Shown here: positions 25,255 to 32,049 of the stretch, one piece after another
How the letters are laid out: each line of letters opens with the position of its first letter
Position numbering within the stretch: the stretch's first letter is position 1
NCBI GenBank assembly: GCA_934394615.1
Contig: CAKRRJ010000007.1
Location: 1-45,570 of the forward strand
From: an uncultured Lachnospiraceae bacterium
GTDB lineage: Bacteria; Bacillota; Clostridia; Lachnospirales; Lachnospiraceae
Length of the DNA: 45,570 bases
Direction of reading: 5' to 3'
Notes under the pieces: generated by a model
The model's database searches: none
What the model was told of the DNA's origin: nothing
Seen by the model: the letters and a program-made list of their open reading frames with translations, nothing else
Translations under genes and position numbers: made by a program

Positions 25255-26187
25255 ATGACACAGAACGAACTTCTTTATATCCTGACCATCGCAGAACACG
25301 GAAACATCACCAGGGCCGCACAGGAGCTCTTTATCTCCCAGCCTTCCTTAAGTGAATCTTTAAACAAAGTCGAACAAGAATTTGGCAAAACAATTTTTGA
25401 CCGCACCCAGGAGGGGCTGGTTCCAACCGCCTTTGGCCTGCGCTACTTAGACACCGCAAGAAAGATCCTCGACCGCTGCAAACGCCTAGAAGCCGACCTG
25501 GACGAATACCGGCAGATGCGCCGCGGAAAACTCACCTTCGGCATTCCGATCAACCTCGGAACTTATCTCCTGCCCAGGGTCCTTCCTGCCTTTCAGGAGC
25601 TCTACCCGGACATCTCCGTGCAGTTTAAGGAGAATAACTCCACGGAACTCGACAAACTCATGCTGTCCGGAAAACTGGATTTTTCCGTCATGCACTATGA
25701 GACACCAAACGAGGCAATCCACTATGAACTTCTGGCAGAAGATGACTTTTATCTGGTTATGCCGCTCGCCTTCACGCGCAAATATCAGTTTCCAGACTAC
25801 CGCCCCTTGAATGTCTACGACTTAAAGGCGCTGGAAAAAGAACCGTTTCTCATGGTGGCAAACCGCCAGAAGCTCCGCCAGGTGGCAGACTCCATTTTGT
25901 CCCAGCTCTCCATAAAGCCCAGCATCCGCTACACCACCAAAAACATGGAGACCGCCAAGCGCCTGGCCGCCTCTGGCATGGGTGTAACCTTTCTTCCACA
26001 CTCATACTTAAATCTCTTTTCCGGTGTAGACAACCTGGCCTGCTACCCCCTCGACCCGGCACTGCAGGCATCGTGGAAGCTGGTCATCGGCTATCCCAAA
26101 GGCCGTCCGCTCTCCAAATGCGCAAAAGAATTCATCCGCTTCCTGAAATCATCCGACGCTGCTCTCGCAGATGCCAATAATTCCTGA
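25255..26187 (+). CDS. LysR-type regulator divergent from the isocitrate dehydrogenase-like gene
   Basis: A 310-residue LysR-family regulator: helix-turn-helix in residues 1-60 (LFISQPSLSESLNKVEQEFG), then the effector domain (RRGKLTFGIPINLGTYLLPR at about 95-114; SGMGVTFLPHSYLN late). The ATG follows GGAGGTTATTACAA. Divergent placement against a metabolic gene, with the operator motif between, is the standard LysR arrangement, so it very likely activates the dehydrogenase gene. The effector may be citrate or isocitrate, as for CcpC-type regulators, but this is inference. Confidence 0.93.
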   Translation: MTQNELLYILTIAEHGNITRAAQELFISQPSLSESLNKVEQEFGKTIFDRTQEGLVPTAFGLRYLDTARKILDRCKRLEADLDEYRQMRRGKLTFGIPINLGTYLLPRVLPAFQELYPDISVQFKENNSTELDKLMLSGKLDFSVMHYETPNEAIHYELLAEDDFYLVMPLAFTRKYQFPDYRPLNVYDLKALEKEPFLMVANRQKLRQVADSILSQLSIKPSIRYTTKNMETAKRLAASGMGVTFLPHSYLNLFSGVDNLACYPLDPALQASWKLVIGYPKGRPLSKCAKEFIRFLKSSDAALADANNS

Positions 26188-26197
26188 CCATAAAAAA

Positions 26198-26319
26198 GAA
26201 TGTGCCTTGGCACATTCTCGCGCCGAGGCGCGGTTGCTTCGGCAACCATCTACCCCTGCGCCGAGTGCGCATCCTCGCGGAGCGTTTTTTGTTTCATAGG
26301 ACGCAATTTCCTATGAAAC
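26198..26319. repeat. array of compact hairpins after the LysR gene
   Basis: In the space between two convergent LysR genes four perfect stems follow each other: GAATGTGCC/GGCACATTC (26198-26217), CGCGCC/GGCGCG (26219-26232), GGTTGC-TTCG-GCAACC with a UUCG-type loop (26232-26247) and GTTTCATAGG/CCTATGAAAC (26291-26319). TTTTTT at 26285-26290 follows the third. This is far more structure than a single terminator needs and suggests a repeated intergenic element or a structured RNA. Confidence 0.6.
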
Positions 26320-26320
26320 G

Positions 26321-26370
26321 AAAAAGGTGTTGCAAACCTGGCTCCGCCACGTTCGCAACACCCCTTTTTT
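26321..26370. terminator. terminator between convergent LysR genes
   Basis: GGTGTTGC (26326-26333) and GCAACACC (26355-26362) are flanked by AAAAA on the left and TTTTTT on the right, allowing termination in both directions; it touches the minus-strand LysR stop at 26369. Confidence 0.75.
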
Positions 26371-27262
26371 ACAGATATCTGTTTTTTAATAATTTGATCA
26401 GCTGCTGCTGCGCGCTGTTCAGTTCCTGGTCCTGGCTCCAGATCGCACCGATATTCCAGTGAAATCCGGCCTTGCCAAGGGAATAGATATGCGGGATCCG
26501 GATCGGGTTCATCATGCGGACGGTTGCCTCCGGCACAATGCTGAGGGCGATTCCGGTGCTCGCCAGAAGGTACAGCGTCATATGATTGGACGATTCAATC
26601 ACGCTGGACGGACGCACCCCATGCTCCAGAAAAATGGAATCGATCGCCTTGCGGATCCGGGTATGCGGCCCCATCAGCGCAAACGGCCTGTCATTTAAAT
26701 CCTCAATGCTGACCCACTGGCGTATCTCGCCGCGGTGTCCCGGCAATTCCTGTCCGGAAACCAGAAGAATCTCCTCATCATACAAAACCCGGGTCTGAAA
26801 ATCCGCTCCCACCTGGTAAAGCGGGATAATGCCAAGATCCACAGAGCCGTTTCTTACATTTTCCTCTACATTCCGGCTGCTCGACTCCACCGTCTGGATC
26901 CGGATATTCGGGTAGAGCCGCTGAAACTCCGGGAGCACAAACGGAAGCAGGGATGTCGCGCGCATATCCGACAGACCAATCCGGATCACGCCCTCCCTGC
27001 AGCAGTTGATGTTCTCCACTTCTTCTTTCAGATTTTCCTGCAGTGCCAGGATCTTCTTTGCTGTTTTAACATAACACTCTCCCGCCTGCGTCAGAGTGAG
27101 CGGTGTCGTGCTGCGGTTAAAGATCTTCGCGCCAAGTTCTTCTTCCACCTTTGAGATAAAACTGCTCAGTGCCGGCTGGGACACATAGAGCTGTTCTGCC
27201 GCGCGTGTGATATTCTGGCATTCCGCCACTTTCAATATGTACTGCAATTGTTTCGAATCCAA
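26369..27262 (-). CDS. LysR-type regulator next to the second MatC-like gene
   Basis: A 297-residue LysR-family protein with its helix-turn-helix in residues 1-60 (LYVSQPALSSFISKVEEELG) and a normal effector domain (RIGLSDMRATSLLPFVLPEF). The TTG at 27262 is preferred as start (AGGAGG about 9 bp upstream, family-like MDSKQLQYI); a GTG three codons earlier is too near the ribosome site. It lies 60 bp downstream of, and codirectional with, the MatC-like transporter, and has its own TTGACA promoter overlapped by a palindrome. It probably regulates the transporter and the divergent lactonase. Confidence 0.92.
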   Translation of the reverse strand: MDSKQLQYILKVAECQNITRAAEQLYVSQPALSSFISKVEEELGAKIFNRSTTPLTLTQAGECYVKTAKKILALQENLKEEVENINCCREGVIRIGLSDMRATSLLPFVLPEFQRLYPNIRIQTVESSSRNVEENVRNGSVDLGIIPLYQVGADFQTRVLYDEEILLVSGQELPGHRGEIRQWVSIEDLNDRPFALMGPHTRIRKAIDSIFLEHGVRPSSVIESSNHMTLYLLASTGIALSIVPEATVRMMNPIRIPHIYSLGKAGFHWNIGAIWSQDQELNSAQQQLIKLLKNRYL

Positions 27263-27272
27263 AACAGCCACC

Positions 27273-27318
27273 TCCTAATCTGCTATCCAGTATAACAGAT
27301 TAGGAAAATGGCTGTCAA
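27273..27318 (-). promoter_or_regulatory. LysR promoter with a palindrome over the -10
   Basis: TTGACA (27313-27318), 18 bp, TATACT (27289-27294) on the minus strand. TCCTAATCTG (27273-27282) and CAGATTAGGA (27296-27305) form a perfect 10-bp inverted repeat straddling the -10 and reaching into the ribosome site. This fits an autorepressor operator. Confidence 0.65.
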
Positions 27319-27321
27319 TTT

Positions 27322-28584
27322 TTATCCGCAGATGATCCGGTAAACCCCAAGTCCGGCAAATGCGACACTGATGAACAGTGCGATAAAGGATACGATAAAT
27401 AACTCAATGAACATCTTATTTTGCGGATACTTATCATGGATTCCCTCAAACTGGGAAACACCTGCAAGAATCAGCGCGCCGGCTGTGGAAATCGGTGTAA
27501 ATCCGGCTACGGTACCGCCAATGACAACCGCTGCCATCAGCTCATTCGGAGTCACACTGTTTAAGCCCTGCGCGATTCCTCCCACCGTCGGGATCAGGGT
27601 CGGGAATACCACGCCGAGTCCGGACGCGAAGAAGGACATGATTCCTGCTGCCAGGCACATGAGCGGGGAAGCAGTCCGGTCTGTACATACCGATGCGATG
27701 GAATTTGCAAGAAGCTCCACACCACCTGCCAGTTTTACAATGTTCATCAGAACACCCATGCCCAGTACCAGAAGAATGGTATTCCACGGCAGGGATTTGA
27801 GCGCTGCCTTGTCATCGCCGCATTTTAAGATCACGAGCACAGAACCGATCAGGAAACTTACCAGGCCAACATTGCAGTCAAATACAACCACGCTGATGAT
27901 CATCAGCGCAAGGCCGATCAGGGAGATCCTCTGTTTTCCGCTGAAGGACGGATTTTCTTCTTCCTGGATGCCCTTCATCGGCTCTTCAAACTTCCAGCCC
28001 TTAAATACAATAAAGGATGCCGCGATCATGGCAAGCTCTGTGACAAACAGGCACCACATAGCCGGAACAGTATTTCCATCCAGGCCCTGCTCCGTCATCA
28101 GGCCGGAAACAACGACTGCCTCCGGGGTGATCGGGGACATACGCACCGCCTGTGCTCCCATCTGGCCGATCAGGGACAGCAGGATCGGATTGATTCCCGC
28201 TTTTAACGCAACCGGGATCGCCAGAACCGGAACAATCGCCAGAGTCGGGATCGCGCCAGGGCCGACGCCGGAAAGGATTGCGCCGATCGCAAACATTGCA
28301 ACATACAGTAAAAATTTCTGCTTCTCTGCTACTTTCGTGATCTTCTTCGCGAGAACTTCCAGCGTTCCGTTGTTGCTGATGATGCCAAACAGATACAGCA
28401 CACCGATCATGGTCAGCGCCATGGAAGAACTGAATCCGCTGATGATCTTGCCCGCAGGGATTCCATAGATCAGTCCGATCAGATAAGCCAGAGCGATCGA
28501 AACGATTCCTACATTAATTTTCAGGATGAAACCTGCCACGATAGCCGCAGCCAGAGCCAGCAGTGATACAACCGCCATATTCAT
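27322..28584 (-). CDS. MatC-like carboxylate transporter (copy 2)
   Basis: A 420-residue membrane protein of the MatC-like group, paralogous to 8465-9721. It begins MNMAVVSLLALAAAIVAGFI, with the MatC_N-type LKINVGIVSIALAYLIGL next, and has GLGVVFPTLIPTVGGIAQGL and TVAGFTPISTAGALILAG in the second half. The ATG at 28584 has GAGGAGGG 6 bp upstream. It faces away from a lactonase gene across a 331-bp region with two opposed shared-motif promoters, and is followed by a LysR gene. As in copy 1, the transporter is paired with a lactonase, which suggests uptake of an acid that occurs partly as a lactone. Confidence 0.8.
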   Translation of the reverse strand: MNMAVVSLLALAAAIVAGFILKINVGIVSIALAYLIGLIYGIPAGKIISGFSSSMALTMIGVLYLFGIISNNGTLEVLAKKITKVAEKQKFLLYVAMFAIGAILSGVGPGAIPTLAIVPVLAIPVALKAGINPILLSLIGQMGAQAVRMSPITPEAVVVSGLMTEQGLDGNTVPAMWCLFVTELAMIAASFIVFKGWKFEEPMKGIQEEENPSFSGKQRISLIGLALMIISVVVFDCNVGLVSFLIGSVLVILKCGDDKAALKSLPWNTILLVLGMGVLMNIVKLAGGVELLANSIASVCTDRTASPLMCLAAGIMSFFASGLGVVFPTLIPTVGGIAQGLNSVTPNELMAAVVIGGTVAGFTPISTAGALILAGVSQFEGIHDKYPQNKMFIELFIVSFIALFISVAFAGLGVYRIICG

Positions 28585-28654
28585 ATAAAACCCTCCTCAT
28601 CATGTTTCTGCACTCTCGTACATTCTTTCGTTGAGACATGTCTTTCATGCCATA

Positions 28655-28683
28655 AGTTTATCAAAATCATAAGATAAGGTAAA
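28655..28683 (-). promoter_or_regulatory. promoter of MatC-like copy 2, ATTTTACYTAT class
   Basis: TTTACC (28678-28683), 17 bp, TAAACT (28655-28660) on the minus strand, inside ACAATATTTTACCTTATCT. The rest of the 331-bp gap (28585-28915) is A/T-rich and shows nothing else beyond the opposed promoter at 28843-28871. Confidence 0.65.
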
Positions 28684-28842
28684 ATATTGTTTTTTATATG
28701 ATATTATAAGCAATCATCTGTTATGTTTTTGTCATACACGGCGTGTTTTTGTATAGTTTGTCAGATTTTCGCACTCTCAATTTGTCTATTTTTAACAATT
28801 CCTGCATTTTCCCATCTTATCGTTCCATATAAATATAAGAAT

Positions 28843-28871
28843 TTTACTTATAAAATCTTTCTTTCTATAAT
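28843..28871 (+). promoter_or_regulatory. promoter of lactonase copy 2, ATTTTACYTAT class
   Basis: On the plus strand TTTACT (28843-28848), 17 bp, TATAAT (28866-28871). The -35 lies in ATAAG-AATTTTA-CTTAT, a symmetric box matching the other units. It is the only plus-strand member of the set. Confidence 0.7.
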
Positions 28872-28915
28872 GAATGTATCAAATATCTGCGAGATCAATT
28901 ACAGGAGGTTTTATT

Positions 28916-29956
28916 ATGAAATACGCTTATGTCGGATGCCGGACAACCAAAGCCCGCAATGCACGCGGAGAAGGACTGGTAGTCTACGATATTCTTCCAG
29001 ATGGAACCTGGAAACAGAAACAGTGCCTGTTTACCGATGACAACCCAAGTTTTCAGTGTTTTGATAAAGAAAAGAAATTTCTCTACAGCGTTCACGGAGA
29101 CCTGACGCTTGTGTCCAGCTACAAGATCCAGGAGGATGGCACGCTAGTGCACTTAAATACCATTGATATCGGCGGAAAGAATCCGGTCGATATTACCGTG
29201 GACCGCGAAAACAAACATGTAATCGTGGCAACCCTGCAGGGCGGCACCTTATACACCATCCGCCGCAACCCGGACGGAACACTCGGAGAGGTCGTTGCGC
29301 GTTTTACCTATGAGGGAAAAGAAGAAGGAGCTGTCTCCACCATCCATCAGTGTCTGTGGGATCAGAACCAGGATTATCTGTTCGCCTGCGCCCAGGGCCG
29401 CATTCACGGCTTCGGCCAGATGCGTGCTTTAAAATACGATCACGAGACCGGAAGCTTCACCGAGACCGACCGCTTCTATTCCAGAACCTGGGATGAGCCG
29501 CGCCACGCAGCCATGCATCCGAACAACCGCTGGCTCTACATGTGCGAGGAAAAGGGCAATAAAGTCTTATACTTCCAGTTTGATGAAAACACCGGAAAGA
29601 TGAACGCGCTCCAGGAACTCTCCACCGTCCCGGAAACCGTGACCGGCTATTCCGATGCCAGCGAAGTCATGATCGACCCGACCGGCCAGTATGTCCTGGT
29701 ATCCAACCGCTACACCGACAGCATGGCAATCTACCGCATTGACCCGGTAACCGGATACTTAAAAACCACCGGATTCGCTCCGTGTCTCGGAAAGACCCCG
29801 CGCTTCTTCTGCTTCGCGCCAAACGGCAAATGCTATGTGGCAAATGAAGACAGCGACACCATCATCGAGTTCCAGTTTGATGCCGCAACCGGCCAGCTGA
29901 TCCCGACCTTAAATATCATTCCAACCGGAAGCCCGGTCTGCGTAACATTCCTCTAA
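28916..29956 (+). CDS. lactonase family protein (YbhE/Pgl-type beta-propeller), copy 2
   Basis: A 346-residue seven-bladed propeller lactonase, paralogous to 7394-8449 and sharing the opening (Y)AY(V/I)GCRTTK-RNARG. Blade repeats include NPVDITVDRENKHVIVATLQ, EPRHAAMHPNNRWLYMCEEK and TPRFFCFAPNGKCYVANEDS. The ATG at 28916 follows CAGGAGGTTTTATT. It is transcribed divergently from the second MatC-like gene and ends before a long inverted repeat. No export signal. It likely opens a sugar-acid or hydroxytricarboxylic lactone; 6-phosphogluconolactonase activity is an alternative. Confidence 0.85.
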   Translation: MKYAYVGCRTTKARNARGEGLVVYDILPDGTWKQKQCLFTDDNPSFQCFDKEKKFLYSVHGDLTLVSSYKIQEDGTLVHLNTIDIGGKNPVDITVDRENKHVIVATLQGGTLYTIRRNPDGTLGEVVARFTYEGKEEGAVSTIHQCLWDQNQDYLFACAQGRIHGFGQMRALKYDHETGSFTETDRFYSRTWDEPRHAAMHPNNRWLYMCEEKGNKVLYFQFDENTGKMNALQELSTVPETVTGYSDASEVMIDPTGQYVLVSNRYTDSMAIYRIDPVTGYLKTTGFAPCLGKTPRFFCFAPNGKCYVANEDSDTIIEFQFDAATGQLIPTLNIIPTGSPVCVTFL

Positions 29957-29963
29957 AACAGAG

Positions 29964-30136
29964 AAGGGACTGTGACTAAAAAAGTTCCCGGATACTCACA
30001 TATCGTTGTTCGCTTGCTTTCGCTTACACATGTTCGTCAGTGTCGGATTTTATCCGCCACATTCGGACATGTGGGCTCAAGATGCGTACAACCTGATATG
30101 TTGAGTACCCGGGAACTTTTTTAGTCACAGTCCCTT
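29964..30136. repeat. 173-bp element with 45-bp terminal inverted repeats
   Basis: The arms at 29964-30008 and 30089-30136 are nearly perfect complements, both built on AAGGGACTGTGACTAAAAAA followed by GTTCCCGG. The 80-bp centre contains a further short stem (CACATGT/ACATGTG). It fills the gap between the convergent lactonase and LysR-HTH genes. It may serve as a terminator for both, but its length and symmetry are more like a miniature mobile or REP-type element. No coding sequence or clear target-site duplication is seen. Confidence 0.75.
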
Positions 30137-30142
30137 TTATCT

Positions 30143-30385
30143 TTATTCTTTCAGTTGATCGTACATCGCAAGGATTTCATCCGCCGCCTGCAGGTAGACC
30201 TCGCCCTCAGGTGTGGGGCGCAGTCCCTCAGGAGTCCGCTTAAACAGGATGATATCCATATCTTCCTCCACCCGGTGCACGGCGCGGCTTAAGGATGACG
30301 GATTTTTTTCCAGCACCACTGCCGCCTTCTGGATGCTTCCGGCCTCAGCAATGCACTTCATGTAGCGGAGTTCTTTCTCGTTCAT
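30143..30385 (-). CDS. stand-alone LysR-type DNA-binding domain (80 residues)
   Basis: The product is only the winged helix-turn-helix of a LysR protein: MNEKELRYMKCIAEAGSIQK at the start, NPSSLSRAVHRVEEDMDIIL as recognition region, and the wing LFKRTPEGLRPTPEGE, then a stop after ADEILAMYDQLKE. The 200-residue effector domain is absent and the downstream DNA is the inverted-repeat element, so it was probably truncated when that element formed. It has a ribosome site (AGGAGA) and lies 18 bp after the C69 peptidase stop, so it is likely still expressed. Confidence 0.75.
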   Translation of the reverse strand: MNEKELRYMKCIAEAGSIQKAAVVLEKNPSSLSRAVHRVEEDMDIILFKRTPEGLRPTPEGEVYLQAADEILAMYDQLKE

Positions 30386-30403
30386 ACAGCTCTCCTGGAA
30401 ATT

Positions 30404-31894
30404 TTAGTTATCGGATCTGGAAAAAGCATTCTTCATCTGGCTGCTCAGCTCAAACAGAACCTTATCCAGTGTGTCCGCAGTTTTTTTCTTTAACATCTCC
30501 GCGATTTCCCGGTTTGCGTCCTCTCTGAGGATCTGACGCTCCGCTGCATCACCTGCCTGCTCCATCAGCGCATCGTACTTATGCAGGATCGCGTAGGAAG
30601 CAGACTGGACTGCCAGCTGGTAGCGCTCCACATGGACAATGGATTTTCCGTAGGAGGCATCCGTCATGGCTGCGATCAGGCGGCTGTTCCAGTAGAAGTT
30701 GTCGGTGGAAACCTCTTTTGTGGTGTTGGCAAGGTACTCCGGGGTCTCAGAGACACGCGCGTAAAACGGCACAAGCACGTTGAATGCGTTGGAGGCGAAA
30801 GCCAGCCACTGGATCACAGAAGCATCTTTCGTCTGATCCGGGCGCATCTGGATGACTGCCACAAAATCATTGCGGTTGATGCCGACCGCACGGTATTTTC
30901 CACGCTGGGAAAGATCCCCGCTATGGGTGTACGGATCGTACGGTGTGCCCTGATAATGCGTGGAAAGCACGTACTTCACATCTTCCACGGTCAGCTTTTT
31001 CTCCGGCACCAGGCTCCACGGGATATCATCGGATTCCGGACCATACTCTGCGTCCACGCCATCCCAGGCGAAGGTATGCGGATTTAAGCAGCGCTCAATA
31101 TACCAAGCACGCGGCGTATTGTATACATGGTCGGAATCGGTGTGGCTTCCGAACGCATCGCGCGGGCAGAACACACTCTCCTCATCCAGGCGCAGGTCCA
31201 GATGATTCTTCTCAATAAACTCTCTTAAATCCGCGGAGCACAGATGCTCCTTCTGTTCGCCAAAGGCATCCTCCAGATCAAACTCATCCATGCCAAACTG
31301 GTTCGGCATCACCACATACCGGTCATCCGGAACCTTCTTCGCGATCCAGTGGTGACCGCCAATGGTCTCCAGCCACCAGATTTCATCTGCGTCCTGAAAC
31401 GCGATTCCGTTCTTCTCATAAGTTCCGTAGGTCTCCAGAAGGCTTCCCAGGCGCAGGACACCCTCTCTTGCGCTGTTTATGTACGGAAGCACCAGATACA
31501 CAATGTCCTCCTCGCCAATGCCGCCCGGCACCTCTTCTTTTCCGTCCTCAGCCGGCTGGTATTCCACAAGCGGATCTGCGCCCAGTACCCGCGGATTGGA
31601 AGTGATTGTCTCGGTGGCAGTCATCGCCACATTCTTTTCGTTCACACCGCTGGCTGCCCAGATACCTTTTCCGGCTACCGCGTTCGGCACCGCCGTAAAC
31701 TGGTATGGATGCTCCGGAAGCTCCACCTCCACATGAGACAATACAGAACGGTAAGTCTGCTTCTGATCCTCCGGGTGGATCACCACAAATTTTTTCGGGG
31801 TAAAATGACCAGACCCAGAATCATCATTCCGGGCGATCATGGTAGAACCGTCATAAGATGCATGTTTTCCTACAAGAATCGTTGTACAAGCCAT
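30404..31894 (-). CDS. C69-family dipeptidase (PepD-type)
   Basis: A 496-residue peptidase of family C69, N-terminal-nucleophile hydrolases that cleave dipeptides in the cytosol. The start MACTTILVGKHASYDGSTMI is characteristic: Cys3 becomes the nucleophile after removal of the first residues. Also visible are ARNDDSGSGHFTPKKF, GVNEKNVAMTATETI and EIWWLETIGGHHWIAKKVPD. Full length, no signal peptide. It has its own promoter (TTGTAT, 17 bp, TAAGAT) and is followed by the LysR-HTH gene. No functional tie to its neighbours. Confidence 0.93.
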   Translation of the reverse strand: MACTTILVGKHASYDGSTMIARNDDSGSGHFTPKKFVVIHPEDQKQTYRSVLSHVEVELPEHPYQFTAVPNAVAGKGIWAASGVNEKNVAMTATETITSNPRVLGADPLVEYQPAEDGKEEVPGGIGEEDIVYLVLPYINSAREGVLRLGSLLETYGTYEKNGIAFQDADEIWWLETIGGHHWIAKKVPDDRYVVMPNQFGMDEFDLEDAFGEQKEHLCSADLREFIEKNHLDLRLDEESVFCPRDAFGSHTDSDHVYNTPRAWYIERCLNPHTFAWDGVDAEYGPESDDIPWSLVPEKKLTVEDVKYVLSTHYQGTPYDPYTHSGDLSQRGKYRAVGINRNDFVAVIQMRPDQTKDASVIQWLAFASNAFNVLVPFYARVSETPEYLANTTKEVSTDNFYWNSRLIAAMTDASYGKSIVHVERYQLAVQSASYAILHKYDALMEQAGDAAERQILREDANREIAEMLKKKTADTLDKVLFELSSQMKNAFSRSDN

Positions 31895-31920
31895 GTTTGT
31901 ATCCTCCTGATGTCACATTT

Positions 31921-31951
31921 GCTGCTGTTTTGCTTTTCCGCAAACAGCAGC
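31921..31951 (-). other. hairpin in the leader of the C69 peptidase gene
   Basis: GCTGCTGTTTTGC (31921-31933) and GCAAACAGCAGC (31940-31951) pair almost perfectly, between the promoter and the ribosome site. No T run follows, so a leader structure is more likely than a terminator. Confidence 0.45.
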
Positions 31952-31968
31952 AGGATTTTCTATGTAAC

Positions 31969-31997
31969 ATCTTACCGCAGGATCCCGGAAAATACAA
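31969..31997 (-). promoter_or_regulatory. promoter of the C69 peptidase gene
   Basis: TTGTAT (31992-31997), 17 bp, TAAGAT (31969-31974) on the minus strand. Confidence 0.6.
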
Positions 31998-32049
31998 TCC
32001 GGAAATCCAGAAAGCCATGCCGGATATGGCTGCGTAAACGAATCCTTCT

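Noticed and set aside
26198..26319. CRISPR-like repeat array
   Set aside because: The stems differ in sequence and there are no regularly spaced identical repeats.
27371..28468. 365-codon plus-strand frame opposite MatC-like copy 2
   Set aside because: It lies wholly antisense to a membrane protein gene; its Pro/Thr/Arg-rich composition is typical of the reverse complement of hydrophobic codons.
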